Assembly: GCA_965204405.1 (NCBI GenBank)
Contig: CBDBEN010000004.1
Location: 62,001-126,000 of the forward strand
Reading direction: 5' to 3'
Length of the DNA: 64,000 nucleotides
Origin: JANQPX01 sp965204405
Lineage (GTDB): Bacteria > Pseudomonadota > Alphaproteobacteria > Geminicoccales > Geminicoccaceae
The notes beneath the pieces are model-generated. The model did not search any database, was not told the DNA's origin, and saw only the letters and a list, made by a program, of their open reading frames with translations. Both the position numbers and the translations under genes were made by a program. Below, one piece after another: positions 36,508 to 44,355 of the stretch. The number at the start of each line of letters is the position of its first letter. Position 1 is the first letter of the stretch.

Positions 36508-37602
36508 TTGTTCCTGGTCAAGCTGCTGCTGTTCATGATGATACCGGTCGTGGTCATCACCGGCTGCACCCGTTACCAGCCTCTCGGACAAGGATCCCGA
36601 GTGCCTTGGGCCAAGGCTCTGTCGGCTGACAGAGGCGGGCCGATCGATGATCGCCATTACCGGGTTGGCGAAGGTGACGCCTTGAGTGTCATCGCCGAAA
36701 GATACGGCCTGCGGCTGGCGGCGCTCGCGGCGGCGAACAATATCCAGAGCCCCTATGTCCTTTACCCAGGCGAAGTCCTTCGCATACCTGCGGCAACGGT
36801 CTATCCGGAAGAACCCGTGCGGGCGCAGAGCACGGCACCGATCAGGCAGACGGCACTGCCCGAACCTCGCCGCGAGCCATCGGCCGCGAACGCAACGCCG
36901 CGCTGGGAGCCCAGGCCCCGGGCCGATCGGACGACGGTCCGTCCCTTGGCGAGACCTGAACAGCCGGGAAAACGCTATATCGTCGACCGTGGCGACAGCC
37001 TTTCGGTCATTGCCGAGCGTCACGGCCTGAGCCTCGGCGAGCTGGCAGCGGCAAACGGATTACGTCCGCCCTTCAAGATCAGACCCGGTCAGGATCTGGT
37101 CATCCCCGCGACCGAAACCGAGCATCGCCGGCAAGCCGAAGCCAAGCCTCCCGTCGAAAGACCGCTAGCACCGCCGCCGCCGCTTAGTGCCGAAGGTTTC
37201 CTTTGGCCCGTTCGAGGTGAGGTGATCGGCACGTTCGAGCAAAACAGCGCCACCGGCCGAAGCGGCGGGATCACCATCAGGGCACGAAGAGGCACGCCGG
37301 TGCGGGCTGCCGACAACGGCATCGTCGCTTATGCCGGCGAGGCGCTCAAGGGTTATGGCCAGATGATCCTTATTCGCCATGCCGACGGTTATGTAACCCT
37401 CTATGCCCACAATGACGTGCTGCTTGCCGGCGAGGGACAAGTGGTTCGTCGGGGTCAGCCCATTGCCGAAGTCGGCAGCAGCGGCGATGTGATCGACAGC
37501 CAGCTTCACTTCGAGCTGCGCAAGGGCAGCGAGCCGATCGACCCAACCAAAATCCTGGCTGGCCTCCCTGGCCGGGAGGTCGGACGGCTCGAGACGTTCT
37601 AG
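36508..37602 (+). CDS. NlpD-like lipoprotein: two LysM domains and a degenerate M23 domain
   Basis: About 364 residues. The start is uncertain: no ATG precedes a long signal segment, so TTG at 36508 or 36478 is suggested (frame open from 36343). A lipobox VVVITGC gives a lipidated cysteine. Two LysM repeats (YRVGEGDALSVIAERYGLRL and YIVDRGDSLSVIAERHGLSL) bind peptidoglycan. The C-terminal M23 fold has GYGQMILIRHADGYVTLYAH and QLHFELRKGSEPIDP, but the first metal His/Asp pair is replaced by SGGITIRARR and the HxH by QLH. Like NlpD and EnvC, it is probably an activator of cell-wall amidases, not an enzyme. The TAG stop forms the left end of a repeat element. Confidence 0.8.
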   Translation: MFLVKLLLFMMIPVVVITGCTRYQPLGQGSRVPWAKALSADRGGPIDDRHYRVGEGDALSVIAERYGLRLAALAAANNIQSPYVLYPGEVLRIPAATVYPEEPVRAQSTAPIRQTALPEPRREPSAANATPRWEPRPRADRTTVRPLARPEQPGKRYIVDRGDSLSVIAERHGLSLGELAAANGLRPPFKIRPGQDLVIPATETEHRRQAEAKPPVERPLAPPPPLSAEGFLWPVRGEVIGTFEQNSATGRSGGITIRARRGTPVRAADNGIVAYAGEALKGYGQMILIRHADGYVTLYAHNDVLLAGEGQVVRRGQPIAEVGSSGDVIDSQLHFELRKGSEPIDPTKILAGLPGREVGRLETF

Positions 37603-37728
37603 TGCATATCCCTGACAGGTCGATCCATCCCTCTCCCCCGCCCAACCACCCGATATGGTGGGTACGTTGGGGTGGTTGGACGGAGGAGAGGGTTGGCACC
37701 GCGTAAACCTCAACCGGAAACGCTCTAG
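37599..37728. repeat. Family 1 CTAG element, copy B, starting at the NlpD-like stop codon
   Basis: 130 bp with CTAG ends. Left tip CTAGTGCATATCCCTGACAG; inverted right tip CTAGAGCGTTTCCGGTTGAG. It shares the CCACCCGATATGG core and long palindrome of copy A. The TAG stop of the preceding gene is the left TAG of this element. Confidence 0.75.
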
Positions 37729-37885
37729 TGCGAGGAACACATCGAGGGCGTTCTCTTTTGAAGCGCTCGAACTATTGAGCTCGAAGTGGGATTTCCTCGT
37801 CCCGGTCAATCGAACCAAGTGGTATTATCATCTGGCTTCGGCCAAAACGGTGCCGATGGACCAGCGTGTCACTGGCCATCAGCGC

Positions 37886-39022
37886 TCAGCCTGCGGGGAC
37901 GGCGAATATCGTGATAAAGCCGAGCGCGGCTGCTACCGCCGCCATGCCGACACGCTGGGTTCCGGATTTGCTCACGCTGATCGCCACCAGGCATTGCAGG
38001 AAGTAATAGAAGGCGAACGCCCGGGAGGCGAGGGCCAGGATCTCCAGCGTGTCGGCCGACCATGTCAACGCTATCGCACCGCCGCCGACCAGGATACAGC
38101 CCCAGTTTGCCGAAAGATGCCCGTGCGTAACTTCCTGCAGATTGCCGGTCGCGGCATGCGTGTCCGCAACCGCTGCCGAGAATTGGCTTAGTGCCGCTGC
38201 AATGATCAGCGGAATAACGAGCGGACTTACCGCGATGCCGACGAGGGCGATCAGGCTGTTGTCGTCATACTTGCCATTCAGCGCATGCACCACCGGCAGC
38301 GCTGCCGCCACGAACATGACGTAGACTGCAGTCGATATGATCTGCGACCAGCGGGAAGCGCTCACCCGAACATCGGCGTCGAAGGAGTCGCTCAGATAGC
38401 GGGGCGTCTCGAAGCCTTGGACGACGATCAATGTGCCAGCAACGATCGTCACGACCTTCCAGGGCGTGTGGCTCTCGGCGTTGGCAAGCGTGATGCCGGA
38501 CGCAGACTGCCAGGCCGTCCAGTCGTAATAAGCGAAACCGATGAGCAGCAGCACGATGATCAAAAGCGTGATCCAGAGCCCCCACGCTTCGAGAACATCG
38601 AGCACCTTCAAGCCCTTGATAACCCCGATCGCCGTGATGATCGCGATGATCGCCGTGGTCATGAGGTTCTCGTTGAGTACGCTGTCCGCATTGAGGCCAC
38701 CCAGCACGAAAGCTGAGAGTATGTGCAGATAGAGACAGACCGATATGACGTAAGCCAGAACAAGAGCCAGATCGGAAGAGCGCTCGAGTGACAATGTCGC
38801 CGTGCCCGGCGCATGTGCAAGGATCGGCTCCGCATGCTTGATGTTGAACCGGATCACGCTCCCTACCGCATAGGCAAGCGCGCAGACCCCGGCCATGGCG
38901 AGCACGGAATAGGACCCGACCGCGCCCGCAAGGATCGGCACGATGACAAGGAACCCGCTGCCGAAAATCGACGATAGCGGCGTACTGGTGGCGTTGATGA
39001 TCTTGTTCATTACGTTCGACAT
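37886..39022 (-). CDS. Multi-pass inner-membrane protein, probable APC-type transporter
   Basis: 378 residues with about 10-11 hydrophobic helices. The region GSGFLVIVPILAGAVGSYSV, followed by LAYAVGSVIRFNIKHAEP, and QGFETPRYLSDSFDADVRVS recalls amino-acid permease (APC-superfamily) topology, but the family could not be named with certainty. No periplasmic domain or signal peptide is evident. The gene diverges from marC with a 61-base gap. Function and substrate remain unknown. Confidence 0.6.
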   Translation of the reverse strand: MSNVMNKIINATSTPLSSIFGSGFLVIVPILAGAVGSYSVLAMAGVCALAYAVGSVIRFNIKHAEPILAHAPGTATLSLERSSDLALVLAYVISVCLYLHILSAFVLGGLNADSVLNENLMTTAIIAIITAIGVIKGLKVLDVLEAWGLWITLLIIVLLLIGFAYYDWTAWQSASGITLANAESHTPWKVVTIVAGTLIVVQGFETPRYLSDSFDADVRVSASRWSQIISTAVYVMFVAAALPVVHALNGKYDDNSLIALVGIAVSPLVIPLIIAAALSQFSAAVADTHAATGNLQEVTHGHLSANWGCILVGGGAIALTWSADTLEILALASRAFAFYYFLQCLVAISVSKSGTQRVGMAAVAAALGFITIFAVPAG

Positions 39023-39083
39023 TTCACAACATTGCTGTCAAATCTCATGGCCAAGCAAGTAATTTCAAATGAGGAGGGGCACA

Positions 39084-39713
39084 TTGACTGAGACCGCGCT
39101 TACCACTTTCATTGCGGCGCTGTTCTCCATGATGAATCCGATCGGCAATGTCGGCATCTTTGCCGGCATGACGGCAGATCGGGACAATGCCGAAGCAAGG
39201 CTGATTGCCTGCAAATGCGCCATAGCCTGCGCCATCACGCTGCTGATCGTCATCTGGACCGGCGGCACCCTGCTCGAGTTCTTCGGAATCAGCGTTCATC
39301 AGCTTCGAGCCGCCGGTGGTATTATCGTCCTGCTGATCGGCCTGCACATGCTGTTCAACAAGAGTGAGCACAAAACCAGCGCTGCCGAGGCCGATGATGC
39401 GAAGGCACGCGAGTCGATTGCGGTCGTCCCGCTTGCCATCCCTCTTGTCGCCGGTCCTGGAACCATCGCCACAGTCCTCGTTGCAGCCCAGCGGCATCCC
39501 GGGATCATGGCACGGGTCGAGATCTCGATCGCCGCCGCCGTTCTATGCGTTCTGACGGGACTGCTTTTCGCCTATTCCAAGCCTATCGCGAACTGGCTCG
39601 GCGAAAGCGGCATGGCTGTGGTGACACGTATCATGGGCATGGTGCTGGTGGCGATCGCCATGGGCATGCTGGCGGAAGGCGTGACCAGCTTGATTCCTGC
39701 GCTCGCAGGATAG
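39084..39713 (+). CDS. MarC family membrane protein (UPF0056)
   Basis: 209 residues from a TTG at 39084, preceded at the right distance by GAGGAGGGG; an ATG at 39069 sits before this site and is less likely. MarC landmarks: MNPIGNVGIFAGMTAD near the N-terminus, FFGISVHQLRAAGGIIVLLI and PLAIPLVAGPGTIATVL. Six helices are expected. The MarC family lacks a settled function; some are linked to amino-acid export. Divergent from the unknown transporter. Confidence 0.86.
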   Translation: MTETALTTFIAALFSMMNPIGNVGIFAGMTADRDNAEARLIACKCAIACAITLLIVIWTGGTLLEFFGISVHQLRAAGGIIVLLIGLHMLFNKSEHKTSAAEADDAKARESIAVVPLAIPLVAGPGTIATVLVAAQRHPGIMARVEISIAAAVLCVLTGLLFAYSKPIANWLGESGMAVVTRIMGMVLVAIAMGMLAEGVTSLIPALAG

Positions 39714-39813
39714 CGCATGTCGAATCCAGCACACTGACATAATCATAAGGCTCATGTTGATGGCGGGACGTACTTCGGCAGTCATCGCCAGGATGAAGGT
39801 GTACCTGGGCATG

Positions 39814-40755
39814 TCACGATGACATCGTGATCACGCCGAGATAGCCGGCATAGCCGGCGAGCAGCAGACCGCCTTCCACCCGAGTGATCCGCCAACTTGT
39901 CATCGCAAACATGATGAGAGCTGCTGTTGCACCGAGCATGACCCAGATGTCGAAGCCGGCGATGTCGGTGGGGATGGCGAAGGGCTGAACGATCGCCGTC
40001 GCGCCGAGAATGCCGAAGCTGTTGAAGATATTGGAGCCGATGATATTGCCGAAGGCAACGTCGCCCTCACCCTTGAAGGCAGCGACGATCGTGGTTGCCA
40101 ATTCCGGCAGCGACGTGCCGATAGCGACAACGGTGAGACCGATCACCGTCTCGCTGACGCCGAGCGTGCCGGCAAGATCGACGGCGCCCAGGACCAGGAG
40201 ATCTGCGCCATAGATAATGCCGCCGAGACCAAGCAGCGCCAGAGCAACGTTGATCGCGAGCCCGCGGTTCCGATTTTTCTCTTCCCCCACTTCGTTTTCA
40301 GGATCGGAGGCTGATTTGTCGCGATCGCCTAGGGTCGTCCAGACCAGATAGGCGACAAGCAAAAGCATCAGGACCGTCCCGATGGTCCGGCTGATGGCGC
40401 CGCTGATGACGACAGCGGCGCAGGTCAGCGCGGAAACGGCAATCACCGGGCCATCGCGCTTGAAGGCGTTGGGCGAGCAGACGACCGGGCTCAGCAGTGC
40501 TCCGATCGCGAGGATCAAGAGGACGTTTGCGATATTCGAGCCGATGATATTGCCGATGGCGATCCCCGGCACGCCCTGCAAGGCGGCATCAATGCAGGTG
40601 ACCAGCTCCGGCGCCGAGGTGCCGAAGCCGACCAGGGTCACGCCGATGACCAGCGGCGAGACGCGAAGCCTCTCGGCTGTGGCGACGGCGCCGCGCACCA
40701 GCAACTCGCCGCCGGCGAGCAGCAGGGCAAGGCCGGAGAGCAGGGACAGGATCAT
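39814..40755 (-). CDS. Calcium/sodium antiporter of the CaCA family (YrbG type)
   Basis: 313 residues. Two homologous halves carry the alpha repeats: VGFGTSAPELVTCIDAAL near residue 50 and VVAIGTSLPELATTIVAAFK near residue 210, each followed by a GNIIGSNI motif. About ten helices with a charged central loop (DPENEVGEEKNRNR) form the exchanger. It would export Ca2+ against Na+ or H+. The gene is convergent with marC and precedes the Mrp operon on the same strand by 58 bases, so ion homeostasis genes are grouped. Confidence 0.93.
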   Translation of the reverse strand: MILSLLSGLALLLAGGELLVRGAVATAERLRVSPLVIGVTLVGFGTSAPELVTCIDAALQGVPGIAIGNIIGSNIANVLLILAIGALLSPVVCSPNAFKRDGPVIAVSALTCAAVVISGAISRTIGTVLMLLLVAYLVWTTLGDRDKSASDPENEVGEEKNRNRGLAINVALALLGLGGIIYGADLLVLGAVDLAGTLGVSETVIGLTVVAIGTSLPELATTIVAAFKGEGDVAFGNIIGSNIFNSFGILGATAIVQPFAIPTDIAGFDIWVMLGATAALIMFAMTSWRITRVEGGLLLAGYAGYLGVITMSS

Positions 40756-40813
40756 GGAGAGCTATCCAAACAGATCAGACTTAACGAAGTGTTAACGATC
40801 AAAACGTCGCTGT

Positions 40814-41164
40814 TCAATCATCGACAAACGGCTCGCCCGATTCGATCCGTCCCTGCCCTTCGTCGATGACCGTTCGTGATGAAAGCAATGCGCCGCTTCG
40901 ATAGGCGGCACGGCCGATCAGGTGGGCAGCGACCGGGGCGGTGAGCAGAAGAAAAAGGATGATCAGGATCGCCTTCGTCGTGACCATGAGATCGCCGAAA
41001 TGAATGGCGACACCGATCACCATCAAACCGACGCCAAGTGTGCCGGCTTTGGTCGACGCATGCATCCGAAGCAGCACGTCAGGCAGGCGGAGCAGGCCGA
41101 TCCCGGCGACGGCGGCAAACGTGCCGCCAGCGATAAGGAGAAAGGCGGTGAGGAGGCCGGTCAA
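40814..41164 (-). CDS. mrpG: Na+/H+ antiporter subunit MrpG
   Basis: 116 residues, three hydrophobic helices. The MnhG/MrpG pattern (GTFAAVAGIGLLRLPDVLLR followed by MHASTKAGTLGVGLMVIGVA) is clear. It is the last gene of a seven-gene operon; its ATG overlaps the TGA of mrpF by four bases. Mrp complexes use the proton gradient to export Na+ and keep cytoplasmic pH in alkaline or saline conditions. Confidence 0.93.
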   Translation of the reverse strand: MTGLLTAFLLIAGGTFAAVAGIGLLRLPDVLLRMHASTKAGTLGVGLMVIGVAIHFGDLMVTTKAILIILFLLLTAPVAAHLIGRAAYRSGALLSSRTVIDEGQGRIESGEPFVDD

Positions 41165-41520
41165 GGAGCCGTTTCCGTCATCTCGGCGATCTTGTCCGAA
41201 CGCTTGGAACCTAGTTCACTGCGGTCTTCATGCCGCCTTGGCCGCCGCTCGGCATAACGAGCGAAGGCAACAGTGGCGAGGAAGCCTACCAAGGCAAGTG
41301 CCAGACCAAGGTCGAGATAAGCGGCTTCCCCGGTGGTCAGCGCCAGAATGGCGGCGATTGCCACGAGGATGATCGTGACCAGGTCGAGAGATACCACACG
41401 GTCAGTAAGGCTCGGCCCGAGCACCAGGCGGATGCAGCCGGAGATCGCCCCGACGATCGTGAGACCGAGCGTTATCGCTGCGGCGGCCTCAACAACGTCG
41501 CTCAAAGGCAGTTCGATCAC
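41161..41520 (-). CDS. mrpF: Na+/H+ antiporter subunit MrpF
   Basis: 119 residues with three helices. MrpF signatures include CIRLVLGPSLTDRVVSLDLV and TGEAAYLDLGLALALVGFL; MrpF binds ions at its helix-2 Asp region in known complexes. The polar C-terminal tail (about residues 95-119) is longer than usual. Four-base overlaps with mrpE and mrpG support coupled translation. Confidence 0.93.
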   Translation of the reverse strand: MIELPLSDVVEAAAAITLGLTIVGAISGCIRLVLGPSLTDRVVSLDLVTIILVAIAAILALTTGEAAYLDLGLALALVGFLATVAFARYAERRPRRHEDRSELGSKRSDKIAEMTETAP

Positions 41521-41990
41521 CGGAGAGCCTCCAGGACACGGCGTTCCATTTTGGATTTAATACCCTTTCGGATTGTCTCCGGATCGTCGACGAACATGGC
41601 GTGGACGTAGAGGGTTTTCCGGTCATCGCTGAGGTCGAGGGAAAGCGTACCCGGCGTGAGAGACACCAGATTGGCAAGCGTGGTGATTTCAAGGTCGCTC
41701 ACGGCATCGATCGGCACCGCGACGATGCCGGGACGGCTCCGATGGGTCGGTGTGAGCACATCCCAGGCAACCTGCAGACTGGATGCCAGGAGATCCCAGA
41801 GGAAGTAAACGCCCAGACGTACCAGTCTGAACAGCCTTCGGCAGTAGCGGCTGTCTGCGAAAAGCGGGCTTAGCACCCAGAGGATGGCGTAGCCGACGGC
41901 AAAACCGGCCGCCAGGCTTGGCAGGGTGAAAGCACTGAAGAGCGCGGCCCATCCGATGGCGAGAGCCAGGTTAATGACGAACGGCGTCAT
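41517..41990 (-). CDS. mrpE: Na+/H+ antiporter subunit MrpE
   Basis: 157 residues. Two N-terminal helices and the conserved VSLTPGTLSLDLSDDRKTLYVHAM region of MrpE/MnhE are present, the latter typical of the cytoplasmic soluble domain. It overlaps mrpD and mrpF by four bases each. MrpE is needed for assembly or efficiency of the complex. Confidence 0.93.
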   Translation of the reverse strand: MTPFVINLALAIGWAALFSAFTLPSLAAGFAVGYAILWVLSPLFADSRYCRRLFRLVRLGVYFLWDLLASSLQVAWDVLTPTHRSRPGIVAVPIDAVSDLEITTLANLVSLTPGTLSLDLSDDRKTLYVHAMFVDDPETIRKGIKSKMERRVLEALR

Positions 41991-43531
41991 GGGCGGCGCT
42001 CCGCAAGGCTGGTGATATCTTCCCCCTTGCCCTCGCCGAGCACCGCCTGGAGATACGCATCGGGCTCGAGGATATCGGCGGCAGCGGTGCTGGCGACCTG
42101 CAAGAGCGGCTCCGGCATCAACCCGATCACCAGAATGAGCCCCACAAGGCCGGCTGCCGGCAAGGTCAGCAAGCGAAGCTCGGACCGTCCCATATCTCCC
42201 CTCAAGGCAACGCCGCCGGCCGTTGCCGGCACCGCCGACCAGAAAGCATGGGACCAGATGCGCATGAGGGGGATGAAGGTGAGGAGACTGTAGGCGACCA
42301 CCACGGCGATCGCGAGACCGGCACCGGCTTCGAGGCCGGCCTCGATGATCATGACCTTCGCCCAGAAACCGGAGAGCGGCGGGATGCCGATGAGGGCGAG
42401 CGCACCGAGGAGGAACGCGATCGCGAGGCCGGGACGGCTCCGGTAGAGACCGCCGAGATCATCGAGTTCGAAACTGCCGGATTCGCGGCCGATGATGCCG
42501 AGCGTCATGAAAAGCTGGGCTTTCAGGAGGATGGCATGGACCATGTAGAAAACAGCGGCGGCCAAGGCCAGTGGACTTTGCAGAGCAAAGCCCAGTAACA
42601 AAAAGCCGATCGAAGCGATAACCTGGAAGGCAAGGATGCGGCGGATGTCGGTCTGAGCGATCGCGCCGAGCACGCCGATGGCCATCGTGGCCAATGCAGT
42701 GACAAGAATGACTTCGTTGATCAAGCCGGTGCCGGCGGGGAAGATGAGCGTGAAGGTCCGGATCAGCGCGTAGACCCCGACCTTGGTCATCAGCCCCGCG
42801 AAGACGGCGGAGACCGCGACGGGTGGGGTGTGATAGCTGGCGGGCAGCCAGAAGAACAAAGGGAAGACCGCGGCCTTGATGCCGAAGGCGATCAGGAAAA
42901 GGACGGCAACGACACCAAGCAGGCCCTGGTCATCGAGCCGGGCGAGCCGGCCGTGCAAGTCGGCCATGTTGAGGGAGCCTGCCAGGCCATAGAGCAGACC
43001 GATCGCCGTCAGGAGGAGGACGGTGGAGATCAGGTTGATCGCGACATATTTGACGGCACCATCGAGCTGGCGCTTGTCGCCGCCAAGCGTCATCAGGGCA
43101 AACGAGGCGATCAGCATCACCTCGAACCAGACGTAGAGATTAAAGAGATCGCCTGTCAGGAAGGCGCCGACGACGCCGGCCAGCAGCATCTGGAGGAAGC
43201 TGTCGAAGCCGCCGGCCGCCCGCTCGTGGTCGATGTCGGCGAGGGCATAGATCGCGACGGCCAGGCCGACCAATCCTGTGGCAAGCACCATCACCGCACT
43301 GAAAAGGTCCGCAACCAGGGTAATGCCGAACGGGGCGGGCCAATTGCCCATGTTGGCAGCGACGGGGCCTTCGAGCCAGACGGTCTTCAACAGGATCGCC
43401 CCCAGCAGAGCAAGCGCGCCGCTGCCGACGATGCTGATCTGGCCTCTGACCATGCGGTCCGCCGGCACGAGAAAAACCAGCGCAGCCGTGACCATCGGGG
43501 TGAGAATAGGGGTAACGAGAAGCCAGCTCAT
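41987..43531 (-). CDS. mrpD: Na+/H+ antiporter subunit MrpD
   Basis: 514 residues, about 14 helices; a NuoN/NuoM-like channel subunit. Key features are the conserved glutamate in FNLYVWFEVMLIASFALMTL (near residue 140), FGIKAAVFPLFFWLPASYHT (Lys and His-type residues) and YMVHAILLKAQLFMTLG. MrpA and MrpD supply the proton and sodium paths. Overlaps mrpC and mrpE by four bases. Confidence 0.94.
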   Translation of the reverse strand: MSWLLVTPILTPMVTAALVFLVPADRMVRGQISIVGSGALALLGAILLKTVWLEGPVAANMGNWPAPFGITLVADLFSAVMVLATGLVGLAVAIYALADIDHERAAGGFDSFLQMLLAGVVGAFLTGDLFNLYVWFEVMLIASFALMTLGGDKRQLDGAVKYVAINLISTVLLLTAIGLLYGLAGSLNMADLHGRLARLDDQGLLGVVAVLFLIAFGIKAAVFPLFFWLPASYHTPPVAVSAVFAGLMTKVGVYALIRTFTLIFPAGTGLINEVILVTALATMAIGVLGAIAQTDIRRILAFQVIASIGFLLLGFALQSPLALAAAVFYMVHAILLKAQLFMTLGIIGRESGSFELDDLGGLYRSRPGLAIAFLLGALALIGIPPLSGFWAKVMIIEAGLEAGAGLAIAVVVAYSLLTFIPLMRIWSHAFWSAVPATAGGVALRGDMGRSELRLLTLPAAGLVGLILVIGLMPEPLLQVASTAAADILEPDAYLQAVLGEGKGEDITSLAERRP

Positions 43532-43932
43532 GCCGCTTGATCCAGACTGATCACCTCAGCCTCCTTGCTATCGCCGTGGGCCGTCGTCCGCTCCGCGACA
43601 TTCATGGCGTCGATGTTGACGGTGCCAAGTTCCTGATAGGCACGAAGAGCAAGGACCAGGGTGAAGGCGACCAGGCCGAAGCCGATGACTATGGCGGTCA
43701 GGATCAGGGCTTGCGGTAAGGCGTTTGCCACGGGTTCTGCAGGCGCTGCTGCCCCTTCGTCGATCAAGGGCGGGACACCGTAGGTAAGTCCGCCGCTTGC
43801 GAAGATGACAAGGTTTGCCACATTGCCGATCAGAACCAGACCGAGCAGGAACTTCACGAGATTTCGGCTGAGCATCAGCCAGACGCTCGCAGCCATCAGG
43901 ACGCCCGCGAGCGATCCCAAGAGGATCTCCAT
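43528..43932 (-). CDS. mrpC: Na+/H+ antiporter subunit MrpC
   Basis: 134 residues, three helices; NuoK-like. The pattern LSRNLVKFLLGLVLIGNVAN and DPLPQALILTAIVIGFG-like stretch (ANALPQALILTAIVIGFGLV) are characteristic. A C-terminal polar tail of about 30 residues is longer than in classic MrpC. Its ATG follows mrpB after three bases, and it overlaps mrpD. Confidence 0.93.
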   Translation of the reverse strand: MEILLGSLAGVLMAASVWLMLSRNLVKFLLGLVLIGNVANLVIFASGGLTYGVPPLIDEGAAAPAEPVANALPQALILTAIVIGFGLVAFTLVLALRAYQELGTVNIDAMNVAERTTAHGDSKEAEVISLDQAA

Positions 43933-43935
43933 GAC

Positions 43936-44355
43936 CTAAATCTCCTCCTCGAGAGCGATCACCATGCCGAGCACGCCGCCGACCACCACCAGATAGACGC
44001 CGACATCGAATAGGAGCGGCGTGCCGAGGGCCAGGCCCTTGTCGCCGGGCGTGGCGCCGATGAAGGTCCAGAGGCCAGTGAGAAAGGGGGCGCCGGTCAG
44101 GGCTGCGATTAGCCCCGCGGCGATAGCGGCCAGGAGACCGGCCATGGCGATCGCTCTCGGGTCGATCCGGAGAATCCGGCGAACGGCGGCTGGGCCGTCG
44201 GCGATGCCGTAGACGATGATGCCCGCAGCCGCCACCAGGCCGCCGATAAAGCCGCCGCCGGGCTCGTTATGACCACGAAGCAAAAGAAAAATCGAGAAGA
44301 GCAGCATCAGCCCGACGAGAAAACGGCTGATGGTGCGCAGGATGAGCGAGTTCAT
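43936..44355 (-). CDS. mrpB: Na+/H+ antiporter subunit MrpB
   Basis: 139 residues with four helices. The MrpB/MnhB signature LLRGHNEPGGGFIGGLVAAA is present near residue 26, followed by VYGIADGPAAVRRILRIDPR. MrpB is a free subunit here, not fused to MrpA. It overlaps mrpA by four bases. Its end is three bases before mrpC. Confidence 0.94.
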   Translation of the reverse strand: MNSLILRTISRFLVGLMLLFSIFLLLRGHNEPGGGFIGGLVAAAGIIVYGIADGPAAVRRILRIDPRAIAMAGLLAAIAAGLIAALTGAPFLTGLWTFIGATPGDKGLALGTPLLFDVGVYLVVVGGVLGMVIALEEEI

